NCBI RefSeq assembly: GCF_900110885.1
Contig: NZ_FOFJ01000032.1
Coordinates: 1-40,966, forward strand
DNA: 40,966 nt
Origin: Azotobacter beijerinckii
Lineage (GTDB): Bacteria; Pseudomonadota; Gammaproteobacteria; Pseudomonadales; Pseudomonadaceae
Direction: 5' to 3'
Shown here: piece after piece, positions 1-7,733 of the stretch
Layout: each line of letters begins with the position of its first letter
Position numbering within the stretch: position 1 is the first letter of the stretch
Notes under the pieces: model-generated
What the model saw: only the letters and a program-made list of their open reading frames with translations
The model's database searches: none
Told to the model about the DNA's origin: nothing
Program-made: the position numbers and the translations under genes

Positions 1-321
1 TGCACCGTGCTCTGCGACGGACTGGCTTGCTTCACTGCGGTCACCGCGGCGGGATGCCTGCATCAACGAACCGTGATCGCTGGACGCAAGCCCAGGGACT
101 TGCCCGAGTTCCAGTGGGTCAACACGGTCCTGGGCAATCTCAAGACCAGCCTGGCCGGGAGCTACCACGCCTTCAACTTCCGCAAGTAGGCGGCCCGCTA
201 CCTGGGCGCATTCGCCTACCGTTTCAACCGCCGACTCGATCTGCGCACGCTGCCTGCGCGACTCCTCGTGGCAGTCGCGCGTTGCCCGCCACACCCCCTG
301 CGGGTGATTCGGGGTGGCTGA
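1..321 (+). pseudogene. IS1595-family transposase, C-terminal remnant
   Basis: The reading frame is open from the window edge and encodes the C-terminal part of an ISXO2/IS1595-type transposase: the segment LPEFQWVNTVLGNLKTSLAG is followed by YHAFNFRK and then, after a stop, by AARYLGAFAYRFNRR. A TAG at 187-189 replaces what is normally an aromatic residue between FRK and the AARYLG segment, and the same frame then continues to a TGA at 319-321. The element is therefore dead in this copy unless the stop is suppressed. The 5' half lies outside the window. No clear terminal inverted repeat could be confirmed after 321. Confidence 0.8.
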
Positions 322-368
322 GCATCATTGCTAATCAGGAGCCTCCATGGATGATGCAAGACTCGGCA

Positions 369-398
369 TTGACAGTCTTCCACCTGCCCCCCTAACCT
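369..398 (+). promoter_or_regulatory. possible sigma-70 promoter
   Basis: TTGACA at 369-374 and TAACCT at 393-398 are separated by 18 nt and lie just upstream of the histidine phosphatase start. The -35 match is perfect and the -10 match is partial. It may be a chance match in the IS flank. Confidence 0.3.
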
Positions 399-426
399 CG
401 AAGAAAACAACAATGGCCACAGGAAC

Positions 427-1143
427 ATGGACGTGGGCAGCATTTATCTGATTCGACATGGCCAGGCCTCGTTCGGCGCTCTGGATTACGACGTGCTTTC
501 GCCTCTTGGCAAGCGTCAGGCGGAAATACTGGGCACTCATCTGGTCCGCTCGGGTATCGGCTTCGACCGTTGCATCAGCGGCTCGCTCAGACGCCAACAA
601 CACACCGCTAGCGCAACACTGGAGCAACTGCACCTTGCCGGCATGAAGGCCCCGCCGATCGAAACCGATCCGGCTTTCGACGAGATCGATATCGATGCCG
701 TGCTCCAGGCTCACCTTCCAGACCTGTTTCCCGCCCGACAGGACATGCAACTGGCCCTGCAGCAGGCGGCCGCTCAGCCAAGCAGTTTCCAGCGACTGTT
801 CAGCCAGGTCATTGAGCAGTGGATTTCGAGCAGGCACGAGAAAGCCACGCTGGAGAGTTGGAACGGCTTCCGCGAACGGGTGCAAGGTGGTCTTGATCGC
901 CTGCTGGCCGACGCTGACCCGCAAGCACGGATTGCCGTATTCACGTCCGGCGGCCCCATCATCACCCTGCTCCACCTGGTCGTCGGTGTGTCCGCCAACA
1001 GGGCATTCGAACTCGCCTGGCAGATCGCCAACACCTCGTTCAGCCAGTTAAGATTCCAAGGTAACGCAGTGACCTTGGCTTCCTTCAACAGCCATGCGCA
1101 TCTGGAAATGATGCAGACACCGGAACTCATCACCTACCTATGA
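427..1143 (+). CDS. histidine phosphatase family protein
   Basis: A 238-residue protein of the histidine phosphatase (phosphoglycerate mutase-like) superfamily, which hydrolyses or transfers phosphate through a phosphohistidine. The catalytic RHG motif is at residues 10-12 (YLIRHGQASFG), close to the N terminus as is usual. The second conserved segment, normally S/T-H-G-G, reads FTSGGPI here, so the second catalytic His is replaced by Ser; this variant occurs in a recognisable proteobacterial subfamily whose substrate is not obvious. The ATG at 427 has AGGA at 420-423. There is no signal peptide, so the protein should be cytoplasmic. An SCP2-domain gene follows on the same strand after a 54-nt gap and may be co-transcribed. 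Confidence 0.85.
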   Translation: MDVGSIYLIRHGQASFGALDYDVLSPLGKRQAEILGTHLVRSGIGFDRCISGSLRRQQHTASATLEQLHLAGMKAPPIETDPAFDEIDIDAVLQAHLPDLFPARQDMQLALQQAAAQPSSFQRLFSQVIEQWISSRHEKATLESWNGFRERVQGGLDRLLADADPQARIAVFTSGGPIITLLHLVVGVSANRAFELAWQIANTSFSQLRFQGNAVTLASFNSHAHLEMMQTPELITYL

Positions 1144-1197
1144 ATTTCGGCGCTTTTGCGGCCCGCACACAGCCCCACTCTTGAAAAGGATCAATAC

Positions 1198-1512
1198 ATG
1201 ACCTCTGCTGCCGACATCATCGAAACCATGAAATCCAGGTTCGACTCCAGCGCCGCCTCCGGCCTGGACTTGGTGTTTCAATTCACTATCAAGGATGCCG
1301 ACAACCATTATCTGGTGGTCAAGGATGGCACTTGCGAGGTCCACCACGGCGATGCCGACGAGCCCAATGTCACCCTGATCATGGACAGCAAGACCTTCAA
1401 AGGCATCACCACCGGCGAAATCGGCGGCATGCAGGCCTTCATGTTCGGCAAACTGCGCGCCGAAGGCGACATGAAGCTGGCGATGAAGCTGAGCGAACTG
1501 TTCCCATTCTGA
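1198..1512 (+). CDS. SCP2 sterol-binding domain-containing protein
   Basis: A 104-residue protein that is a single SCP2 (sterol carrier protein-2-like) fold from end to end. The central segment with DEPNVTLIMDSKTFKGITTG and the C-terminal GDMKLAMKLSELF are typical of small bacterial SCP2 proteins, which bind hydrophobic ligands such as acyl-CoA or lipids; the ligand here is unknown. I chose the ATG at 1198 over an upstream in-frame codon because AAAAGGA lies at 1184-1190 and family members begin at this point. It is the second gene after the histidine phosphatase. The IS3 relic begins 42 bp downstream. Confidence 0.85.
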   Translation: MTSAADIIETMKSRFDSSAASGLDLVFQFTIKDADNHYLVVKDGTCEVHHGDADEPNVTLIMDSKTFKGITTGEIGGMQAFMFGKLRAEGDMKLAMKLSELFPF

Positions 1513-1584
1513 GTGTTGCCATTCTGAGTCCAGGTGCAGAGGTCTACTAAGGCCTGATCTTGCCCAGCACTTGTGGACACAGGT

Positions 1585-1988
1585 TTAAGCACTCGCCCGA
1601 GCCTCGAAGGCTTCCAGACTGATGTATCCCAGCGTGTTATGACGCCGCTGGCGGTTGTAGTCGGTCTCGATGTATTCGAACACGGTTCGACGCATCCGGG
1701 CACGCGTACCGAAGCATTCTCCGTGGATGCAGCTTTCGGCACAGGCGTTGTCGTAGCAATTGCCCTTCGCGCTCATGCTGCCGTGCAGCCGATGGGCATG
1801 GAGCAGTTCCTGATAGGTCGCCGAACAGTACTGACTGCACGATCACGCCCTGGGGCCGCTTGCGCCGCCACAGGGCCATGCGCAAGGCATCGCAGGCCAG
1901 CTCGGCCGTCATGCGCTCGCTCATGGCCCAGCCGATTACCCTGCGCGAGTACAAGTCGATGATCACCGCCAGATACAGCCAGCCCTCG
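1585..1988 (-). pseudogene. IS3-family transposase OrfB, C-terminal remnant
   Basis: The rve (DDE) integrase core resumes at EGWLYLAVIIDLYSRRVIGW and runs to the usual C terminus with [12 protein letters not shown] and [19 protein letters not shown]. The N-terminal half with the first catalytic Asp is missing. A short deletion near 1832 removes the H-S-D-R-G-S segment with the second catalytic Asp and shifts the frame. A second, in-frame deletion joins CAES directly to CIHGE, losing the FFHSLKVE-like stretch. Three independent lesions mean that this copy is old and inactive. Confidence 0.75.
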
Positions 1989-2140
1989 AATGTTTGCACC
2001 GGCTTGTCGGCGAGATCCGGGGGCACTGCAACCCCATGGAACCGTGAGCCGATATCGATGCCTGCGGCATGATCGTCTATGACCGGCAGCGCTCCGCGCT
2101 CCGATGTCCGGTGCTCTTTCATCAGAAGCCCTCCCATCAC
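1988..2140 (-). pseudogene. IS110-family transposase N-terminal fragment
   Basis: The peptide MKEHRTSERG (start at 2122) with DDHAAGIDIGSRFHGVAVPP is the start of an IS110-type DEDD transposase (the D-I-G segment begins its RuvC-like domain). After VQTF at about 1988 the frame passes without a stop into IS3 orfB, making a fused reading frame. Upstream, about 2141-2300, is non-coding sequence that would correspond to the left end of the IS110 element. The rest of the IS110 element is absent. Confidence 0.6.
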
Positions 2141-2290
2141 GTAATGTGCTGGACGGGGACTCGGATCAAATCACATTCCTAAACAGAGTCACGAAACGCG
2201 CCACCACTATCGGGTCCGCAGCTTCCCCTGGGTCAGGTTTTTTGACGGGGACTGAGCCTCCAAAAAGCAGACGACCACTGTCCAGCGGGA

Positions 2291-2590
2291 TCAGTGTAGT
2301 GGTCGTGTTTCTAATCCAGTGGGCCGCGGAGCGCCGGGGAGGCGGTTTTTTACGATGGCCAACTCCTCGGCCTGTTCGGCGAGCAGTCGCTTGAGCCGGG
2401 CATTCTCGTCGGCCAACAACTGTTCGCGCTCGCTGCCGGCTTGGTTCTGCTGTTGCTTGCTCCGCCAGCCATAGAGCTGGGAAGGCTGCAGGCCGAGTTG
2501 TTCGGCGGCCTGGCTGACGCCAATTCGCTCGGCCAGGGCCAGTGCTTCGTCCTTGTAGGCTTGGGAATGGCGGGTACGGGTTGGTTTCAT
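2291..2590 (-). pseudogene. IS3-family OrfA, 3' end replaced
   Basis: The protein begins MKPTRTRHSQAYKDEAL and has the HTH_Tnp_1 helix-turn-helix of IS3 OrfA followed by the leucine-zipper-like segment LADENARLKRLLAEQAEELA. Homology stops at AIVK, exactly at a run of six A (plus-strand T6 at 2346-2351) that in IS3 elements forms the -1 frameshift window joining OrfA to OrfB. After it the sequence is unrelated and ends at 2291. A DNA-binding fragment could still be made, but no transposase fusion is possible. Confidence 0.7.
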
Positions 2591-2848
2591 CGGGCTTGCT
2601 TACCTTGCCATGATTCACCTCGTTGCAGTGTATCGCTTAACGGGGTGTCCACTGAGGCTGGGCAAGATCAGTCGCTGAACAGCCAGGTCTTGCGTCCGAT
2701 GACGTCTCACAACCGGACAGCCGGCCTGTTCGTCGACATCCTTGCGCGTCTGTGGGATGGTAACCACCGCGCCAAGGATGCCCCCATGCTCAGCGCCTCC
2801 ACCCGCAGCGGCTAGCGGGAATTGCTTCACACGCTTCCCCCCGCCTGA

Positions 2849-2960
2849 CGGCGGGCGACCGCGGAACAGCTGACCCAGAAGCTCGCCGATGCTGATTTCA
2901 AGATCAGCAAGCGTACCGTCGGGCGCGACCTGAACGAGCTATCGGAGCATCGACTGATGC
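2849..2960 (+). pseudogene. HTH fragment of a WYL-type (YafY-like) regulator
   Basis: In the plus frame after a TGA at 2846-2848, the peptide RRATAEQLTQKLADADF followed by ISKRTVGRDLNELSE matches the N-terminal winged helix of DeoR/WYL regulators, which normally reads ...TAxxLaerL...vSxRTvxRDLxxL. Before the stop, ILLHTLPPA fits the preceding helix. The match is lost after about 2950 and the WYL domain is missing. The surrounding 2671-3186 holds no other recognisable gene: the stretch between the IS end and 2848 and the G+C-rich stretch before the ATPase match nothing I know. Confidence 0.5.
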
Positions 2961-3186
2961 GCAATCGTGCAGGACAGCTAGCAGCAGTTGCTGCTGGTAG
3001 CTGCTGTCGCAAAGCGGCACCATCGCCGTGCGCGAAACCGGGGAAGCCGCGGAAGGCGTTGCTGGAGCGCCTGGAAACGGGCCTGGCGATGCACGGGGAA
3101 GGGGCGAGGCGACCGCCTGAAGAGCCGGACGCCCCGACGGGCTCTCCAGCCGCTGGCGAACCATCGAAAACAGGACGAGTAAGGCG

Positions 3187-5901
3187 ATGCAAGGACACGA
3201 GCACACCGACTGGCACACCCAACCGGCCGAGGCCAGCCTGGCCGAGCTGAACAGCGGCCCGGACGGTCTCAGTGCCGACGAGGCTGAACGCCGCCTGCAG
3301 CAGCACGGCCCCAACCGCCTGCCGCAGCGTAGAAACGAGGGACCGCTGAAACGCTTCCTGCTGCAGTTCCACAACCTGCTGATCTACGTGCTGCTGGGCT
3401 CCTGCGGGGTCACTTTGATCCTCGGCGAGTGGCTGGACAGTGCGGTGATCTTCGGCGTGGTGCTGGTCAACGCGCTGGTCGGCTTCATCCAGGAAGGCAA
3501 GGCCGAACAGGCGATGCGCGCCATCCAGAAGATGCTCACCCAGGAAAGCCGGGTGCGCCGCGACGGCAAGGTCAGCGTGATCGCCGCCGAACATCTGGTG
3601 CCGGGCGATCTGGTTCTGCTCGAAGCCGGCGACCGCGTGCCGGCTGACCTGCGCTTGCTCGACACCCGCGACCTGCGCATCGAGGAGGCCGCGCTGACCG
3701 GCGAATCCCTGCCCAGCGACAAGCAGAGCGAGCCGGTCGGCGCCGCCGCCAGCCTGGGCGACCGCAGTAGCATGGCCTACTCCGGCACCCTGGTCAGCGC
3801 CGGCAGCGGCGTCGGCCTGGTAGTCGCCACCGCCGGGCATACCGAACTGGGCCGCATCAGCCACCTGCTCGGCAACGTGCAGCGCCTGCAGACCCCGCTG
3901 CTGGCCGACATGGCGCACTTCGCCCGGCAGCTCACCCTGATCATCCTCGCCCTGGCCTTGGCAACTTTCGCCTTCGGCGTGCTGCTGCGCGACTACAGCG
4001 TCGGCGACATGCTGATGGCCGCGGTCGGCCTGGCCGTGGCGGCCATCCCCGAAGGACTGCCGGCGGTGCTGACCATCATCCTCGCCCTCGGCGTGCAACG
4101 CATGGCCCGCCACCGGGCGATCATCCGCCGCCTGCCGGCAGTGGAAAGCCTGGGTGCAGTGACGGTGATCTGCTCGGACAAGACCGGCACCCTGACCCGC
4201 AACGAGATGACCGTACAGCGCGTCTTCACCCGCGAACACAGCTACGAGGTGGAGGGTGTCGGCTACGCGCCGAGCGGTACCATCCACTGCGACGACGGTC
4301 GACTCTGCGCTCTGGACAGTGCCGACGACCTGCGCGAACTGGCCCGCGCGGGCCTGCTCGCCAACAGCGCCAGCCTGCACCTGCTGGAGAACGGCTGGAG
4401 CATCGTCGGCGATCCCACCGAAGCCGCCCTGCTGACCCTCGCCGGCAAGGCCGGGCTGCATCTCTCGCAGGAAAGCAGGCGCCTGCCGCGGGTCGACGCC
4501 ATCCCCTTCAGCGCCGACCGGCGCAGCCTGGCCAGCCTGCATCACGACCACGCCGGGCACGGCCTGATCTACCAGTTCGGCGCCCCGGAACGTCTGCTGG
4601 AAATCTGCCAGCGGCAATGGCGGGCAGGCAGCGACGAACCCCTCGAGCGCCGCTACTGGCACCAGCGCCTGAACGAGGGCGCCAGCCAGGGCCTGCGGAT
4701 GATCGGCCTGGCCATGCGGCCCCTCGAGAAGGCCAGTCAGCAGCTCGACGAGGCCGATCTGAACGAAGGCTTCGTCCTCCTCGGTCTGGTCGGCATGATC
4801 GACCCGCCACGCGAGGAAGCCATCCGTGCCATCGCCGAATGCCGCAGCGCCGGCATCGCAGTGAAGATGATCACCGGCGACCATGCCGCTACCGCCGGCG
4901 TCATCGCCCGGCGCCTAGGGCTGGCGGAAGGCCAGGCGCTGACCGGCGCCGAGCTGGACCGGCTGAGCGACGCCGAACTGGATGCTCGTCTTGGCGAAAC
5001 CAGCGTGTTCGCCCGTACCAGCCCGAGCCACAAGCTGCGCCTGGTCGAGCGCCTGCAGGCCGGCGGCGCCCGGGTGGCGATGACCGGCGACGGGGTCAAC
5101 GACGCCCCGGCGCTCAAACGCGCCGACATCGGCATCGCCATGGGCATCAAGGGCACCGAGGCGGCCAAGGAGGCCGCGCAGATGGTGCTGGCCGACGACA
5201 ACTTCGCCACCCTGGTGGACGCGGTGGCGGAGGGCCGCACAGTCTACGACAACCTCGTCAAGTCGATCCTTTTCATCCTCCCCACCAGCGGCGGCCAGGC
5301 GCTGGTGCTGCTGGCGGCCATCGCCCTCGGCCTGGCCCTGCCGATCACCCCGCTGCAGATTCTCTGGGTCAACATGATCACCGCCGTGACCCTCGCCCTG
5401 ACCCTGGCCTTCGAGCCGGCCGAGCGGCGCCTCATGCAGCAGCCGCCGCGCGATCCGAAGGTTCCCCTGCTGAGCGGCTGGCTGCTCTGGCGGGTGCTCT
5501 GCGTGTCGCTGCTACTGACGGTGGCCAGCCTCGGCCTGTTCCTGCTCACCCAGCACCAGGGCTGGACGCTGGAGGAAAGCCGCACCCTGGCGCTCAACGT
5601 GCTGGTCGCCGGTGAGGCCGGCTACCTGTTCAGCTGCCGCCGCCTGCGCGAACCGGCCTACTTCGGCTTCCGACAGAACCCCATGGTCTGGGGCATGGTT
5701 CTCCTGCTGCTGCTGATGCAGCTCGCCTTCACTTACTGGACGCCGCTGCAGGAGCTGTTCGATACCGCCTCGCTGACCCTGAACGCCTGGGGCTGGTGCC
5801 TGCTCGGCGCGGTCGGCGTGTGCCTGGCGGTGGAGCTTGAGAAAACCTTCTACCGCTGGCGCCACCCGGTCCGGGACGAGCGGCAGGCGGACAGCGCCTG
5901 A
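3187..5901 (+). CDS. P-type cation-transporting ATPase (P2 type)
   Basis: A 904-residue inner-membrane pump. In order: a cation_ATPase_N domain (about 8-75), M1-M2 (about 60-105), the actuator domain with TGES at 171-174, M3-M4 with PEGLP at 288-292, the phosphorylation site DKTGTLT with D331, the N domain, the hinge GDGVNDAP at about 635-642, and M5-M10 to the C terminus. PEGLP in M4 places it with the Ca2+/Na+/K+-type P2 ATPases. In M6 the segment reads WVNMITAVTLALTLAFEP, so the Asp of the SERCA-type N-x-x-T-D ligand set is missing, as in many bacterial members; the ion cannot be named. The ATG at 3187 lies just after a TAAGG. The gene appears to stand alone. Confidence 0.9.
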   Translation: MQGHEHTDWHTQPAEASLAELNSGPDGLSADEAERRLQQHGPNRLPQRRNEGPLKRFLLQFHNLLIYVLLGSCGVTLILGEWLDSAVIFGVVLVNALVGFIQEGKAEQAMRAIQKMLTQESRVRRDGKVSVIAAEHLVPGDLVLLEAGDRVPADLRLLDTRDLRIEEAALTGESLPSDKQSEPVGAAASLGDRSSMAYSGTLVSAGSGVGLVVATAGHTELGRISHLLGNVQRLQTPLLADMAHFARQLTLIILALALATFAFGVLLRDYSVGDMLMAAVGLAVAAIPEGLPAVLTIILALGVQRMARHRAIIRRLPAVESLGAVTVICSDKTGTLTRNEMTVQRVFTREHSYEVEGVGYAPSGTIHCDDGRLCALDSADDLRELARAGLLANSASLHLLENGWSIVGDPTEAALLTLAGKAGLHLSQESRRLPRVDAIPFSADRRSLASLHHDHAGHGLIYQFGAPERLLEICQRQWRAGSDEPLERRYWHQRLNEGASQGLRMIGLAMRPLEKASQQLDEADLNEGFVLLGLVGMIDPPREEAIRAIAECRSAGIAVKMITGDHAATAGVIARRLGLAEGQALTGAELDRLSDAELDARLGETSVFARTSPSHKLRLVERLQAGGARVAMTGDGVNDAPALKRADIGIAMGIKGTEAAKEAAQMVLADDNFATLVDAVAEGRTVYDNLVKSILFILPTSGGQALVLLAAIALGLALPITPLQILWVNMITAVTLALTLAFEPAERRLMQQPPRDPKVPLLSGWLLWRVLCVSLLLTVASLGLFLLTQHQGWTLEESRTLALNVLVAGEAGYLFSCRRLREPAYFGFRQNPMVWGMVLLLLLMQLAFTYWTPLQELFDTASLTLNAWGWCLLGAVGVCLAVELEKTFYRWRHPVRDERQADSA

Positions 5902-5907
5902 ACCGTC

Positions 5908-5942
5908 CGGGAGTGCCGTTCCCTGCCCGGCAGGCACTCCCG
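5908..5942 (+). terminator. hairpin terminator after the ATPase gene
   Basis: A perfect 10-bp stem, CGGGAGTGCC at 5908-5917 and its complement at 5933-5942, starts 7 bp after the ATPase stop. No T-tract follows, only CTTCCCC, so termination may be weak or Rho-assisted. Confidence 0.5.
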
Positions 5943-6224
5943 CTTCCCCAACCTCCCCCGAAAGCCCCCAACTCTGGGTGTTGCCCCCTTCGCTACCCCT
6001 CCGCCAACCGGCCTGCAGCCAGCATTCTGCGGGCATCCTGCCATCGGTCGGCCAACGGAAATCCTGGAATGAAATTTGCCCGAGGCTGAATTGCAGCCCA
6101 CCTGTGGTGAAGAGGAAGTCCACACGTGGCACCGCTCACCAAGAGGGAAAGACCCCATGCTCAGAGGTTGTGAAAAAATCGAATAGCGCCGCGAGAACCT
6201 CTCCAACCACCTTCAGAACGGCGT

Positions 6225-6279
6225 GCTACGTGAAATGCAGGAGAGTTTGCGGACCAAATAGTCTCACTTTTCACGTAGC
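6225..6279. repeat. 11-bp inverted repeat upstream of the exported-protein gene
   Basis: GCTACGTGAAA at 6225-6235 and TTTCACGTAGC at 6269-6279 form a perfect inverted repeat around a 33-nt loop. It lies in the 420-bp gap between the ATPase (ends 5901) and the first exported protein (start 6322). That gap otherwise holds only the hairpin at 5908-5942 and no recognisable gene. The repeat could be an operator or a leader hairpin. Confidence 0.4.
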
Positions 6280-6321
6280 GCAACGTTTTAGCGGGGGTTT
6301 TGAAGGGGGCTCAGCAGCAGC

Positions 6322-7702
6322 TTGAATTTTTCACAGCCTCTCAGGAGATTCTCGAAAACCGCGACCGCGGTCATGCTCGGCCTCACGGCGAGCAACGGCG
6401 TCCAGGCCGCCCTTTTCAACGTGGACCCCGGTCCCTACACCCCCGTAAACGCCGGCTTCGCCGCCTGGTACCAGGACACCCACGGCCGCGTGCTCGACCT
6501 GTGCCTGTCCAAGGCGCTCAGCTCGCGGGCACCGGTCACCCCCTGGCGCCCCCGCCTACATGTGCTCGCTGCTCCCCGAGCCGGGAGTCTTCGACGACAC
6601 CCTGGACATCGTCTTTCCCGGCAACTTCCCGAGCGAGGCCTTCTGGTTTACCGCTGACGCCTTCATCCAGCAAGGCGGCGTCAACCTCAGCTACGGCGCA
6701 GCCCTGGAAGCGGCCTTCAACGTCGAGCAGCCGGTCGACGGCGACCAGATCAGCTTTGCGCGCATCCGCATCCGCGTCGACCTGACCACTCCCGGCAGCT
6801 ACACCATCACCCACCCCTATGGAGTCGAGGTGGTCGCCGTCACCACGGCGGACATCGGAACCAACGGCGTGGGGGCGATCAACCTGACCCGCGACATCGG
6901 CATCGGCGCGCCGGGCGTCTATACCGGCGCCCTCGGCGGCGACATCGGCCCGTTTCTGCGCAGCCTGAACGGCCCTTATACGGAGACCAACCCAACCACC
7001 GGCGCGAGCGAACGCTTCGTCGGCGACCCCAACCTGACGGAAGCCGTCACCGGCAGCCCCTTCGACACCAACTACGTGCGCATCCAAGGCCCCAACGGTA
7101 TCGACCTGCGTACCGAACTGTTCGCCGTCTCCGGCAAGCTCTCCACCGTCCAGCTGTCGACCCCGCTGATCGTCGAGCGCAGTACCTACTCCCGCAGCAC
7201 CGACGAGAACGGCGCGCCGGTGCAGAGCCAAGACGTGTTCGTCCAGGCCCCGCCGCCACCCGGCAGCGCTCACTTTGTGGACAGCGCCGCCGGCACCATC
7301 GAGATGACCGAAGCCAACCGCACCGGCAACTGGTACGGCCAGTCGGACGCCGGGCCGACGCCACTGGCCAATCTCGCCATCACCGCGGACAACAGCCTGG
7401 CCACGCCGCCCAATCCGCCGACCACCCTGAACTCGCCACTGGTAGATCAGGTGACCATCGGCCAGGCCCAATACAGCCTCGCCTCCGGCCAGTTGCTGGT
7501 CGTCGCCAGCACCAGCGACCAGACCGCCCCGCCCGGCCTGAGCGCCAGCGTCGCCACCAGCGGCGCAGCGCTCGGCCCGCTCTCCGGCACCGAAGCGCTC
7601 AAGACCCTGAATACCGTCGTCGGCCCCATTCCGCCGGCCCGGGTCACGGTGACCTCCGCCAACGGCGGCAGCGACACCGAAGAAGTGCTCATCCTTCCGT
7701 GA
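6322..7702 (+). pseudogene. exported protein of unknown family, paralogue A, frameshifted
   Basis: The product begins with a signal peptide (MNFSQPLRRFSKTATAVMLG, cleavage after NGVQA) and shares VDPGPYTP, LLPEPGV, ARIRIR, ITHPYGVE and DIGIGAPG with the next gene, so the two are tandem paralogues. The two halves lie in different frames: 6322 to about 6543 in one, then 6542-7702 in another. Removing a single C from the CCCCC run at 6539-6543 joins VTP to GAPAYMC, as in paralogue B. The start codon is TTG; an in-frame TGA at 6301 rules out an earlier start and no strong Shine-Dalgarno is visible. The function is unknown; the position next to exeA-gspB suggests an envelope or secreted protein. 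The break may be real, phase-variable or a sequencing error. Confidence 0.65.
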
Positions 7703-7733
7703 AAAGACCCAAAACATCCCGCCAGGAGGCACC

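Larger units (their letters stand above)
1555..2670 (-). mobile_element. chimeric IS3-family relic carrying an internal IS110-type fragment
   Basis: The outer ends are imperfect 26-bp inverted repeats, 1555-1580 and 2645-2670, both starting TGATCTTGCCCAGC and both ending GTGGACAC inwardly, identical at 22 of 26 positions and typical of the IS3 group. Inside, read on the minus strand, are an orfA (2590 to about 2346), then about 350 bp of foreign sequence whose coding part is the N terminus of an IS110-type transposase (2140 to about 1988), then the C-terminal half of orfB (about 1988 to 1585). The orfB half has two further deletions. No clear flanking target duplication was seen. The element cannot transpose on its own. 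Confidence 0.75.

Noticed and set aside
2141..2330. An intact IS110 bridge RNA
   Set aside because: The position is right for the left end of an IS110 element and one inverted repeat is present, but I cannot match a bridge-RNA fold, and the element lacks its transposase body.
2827..4884. A 685-codon minus-strand frame opposite the ATPase gene
   Set aside because: Shadow of a gene with strong motifs; low-complexity translation and no similarity.
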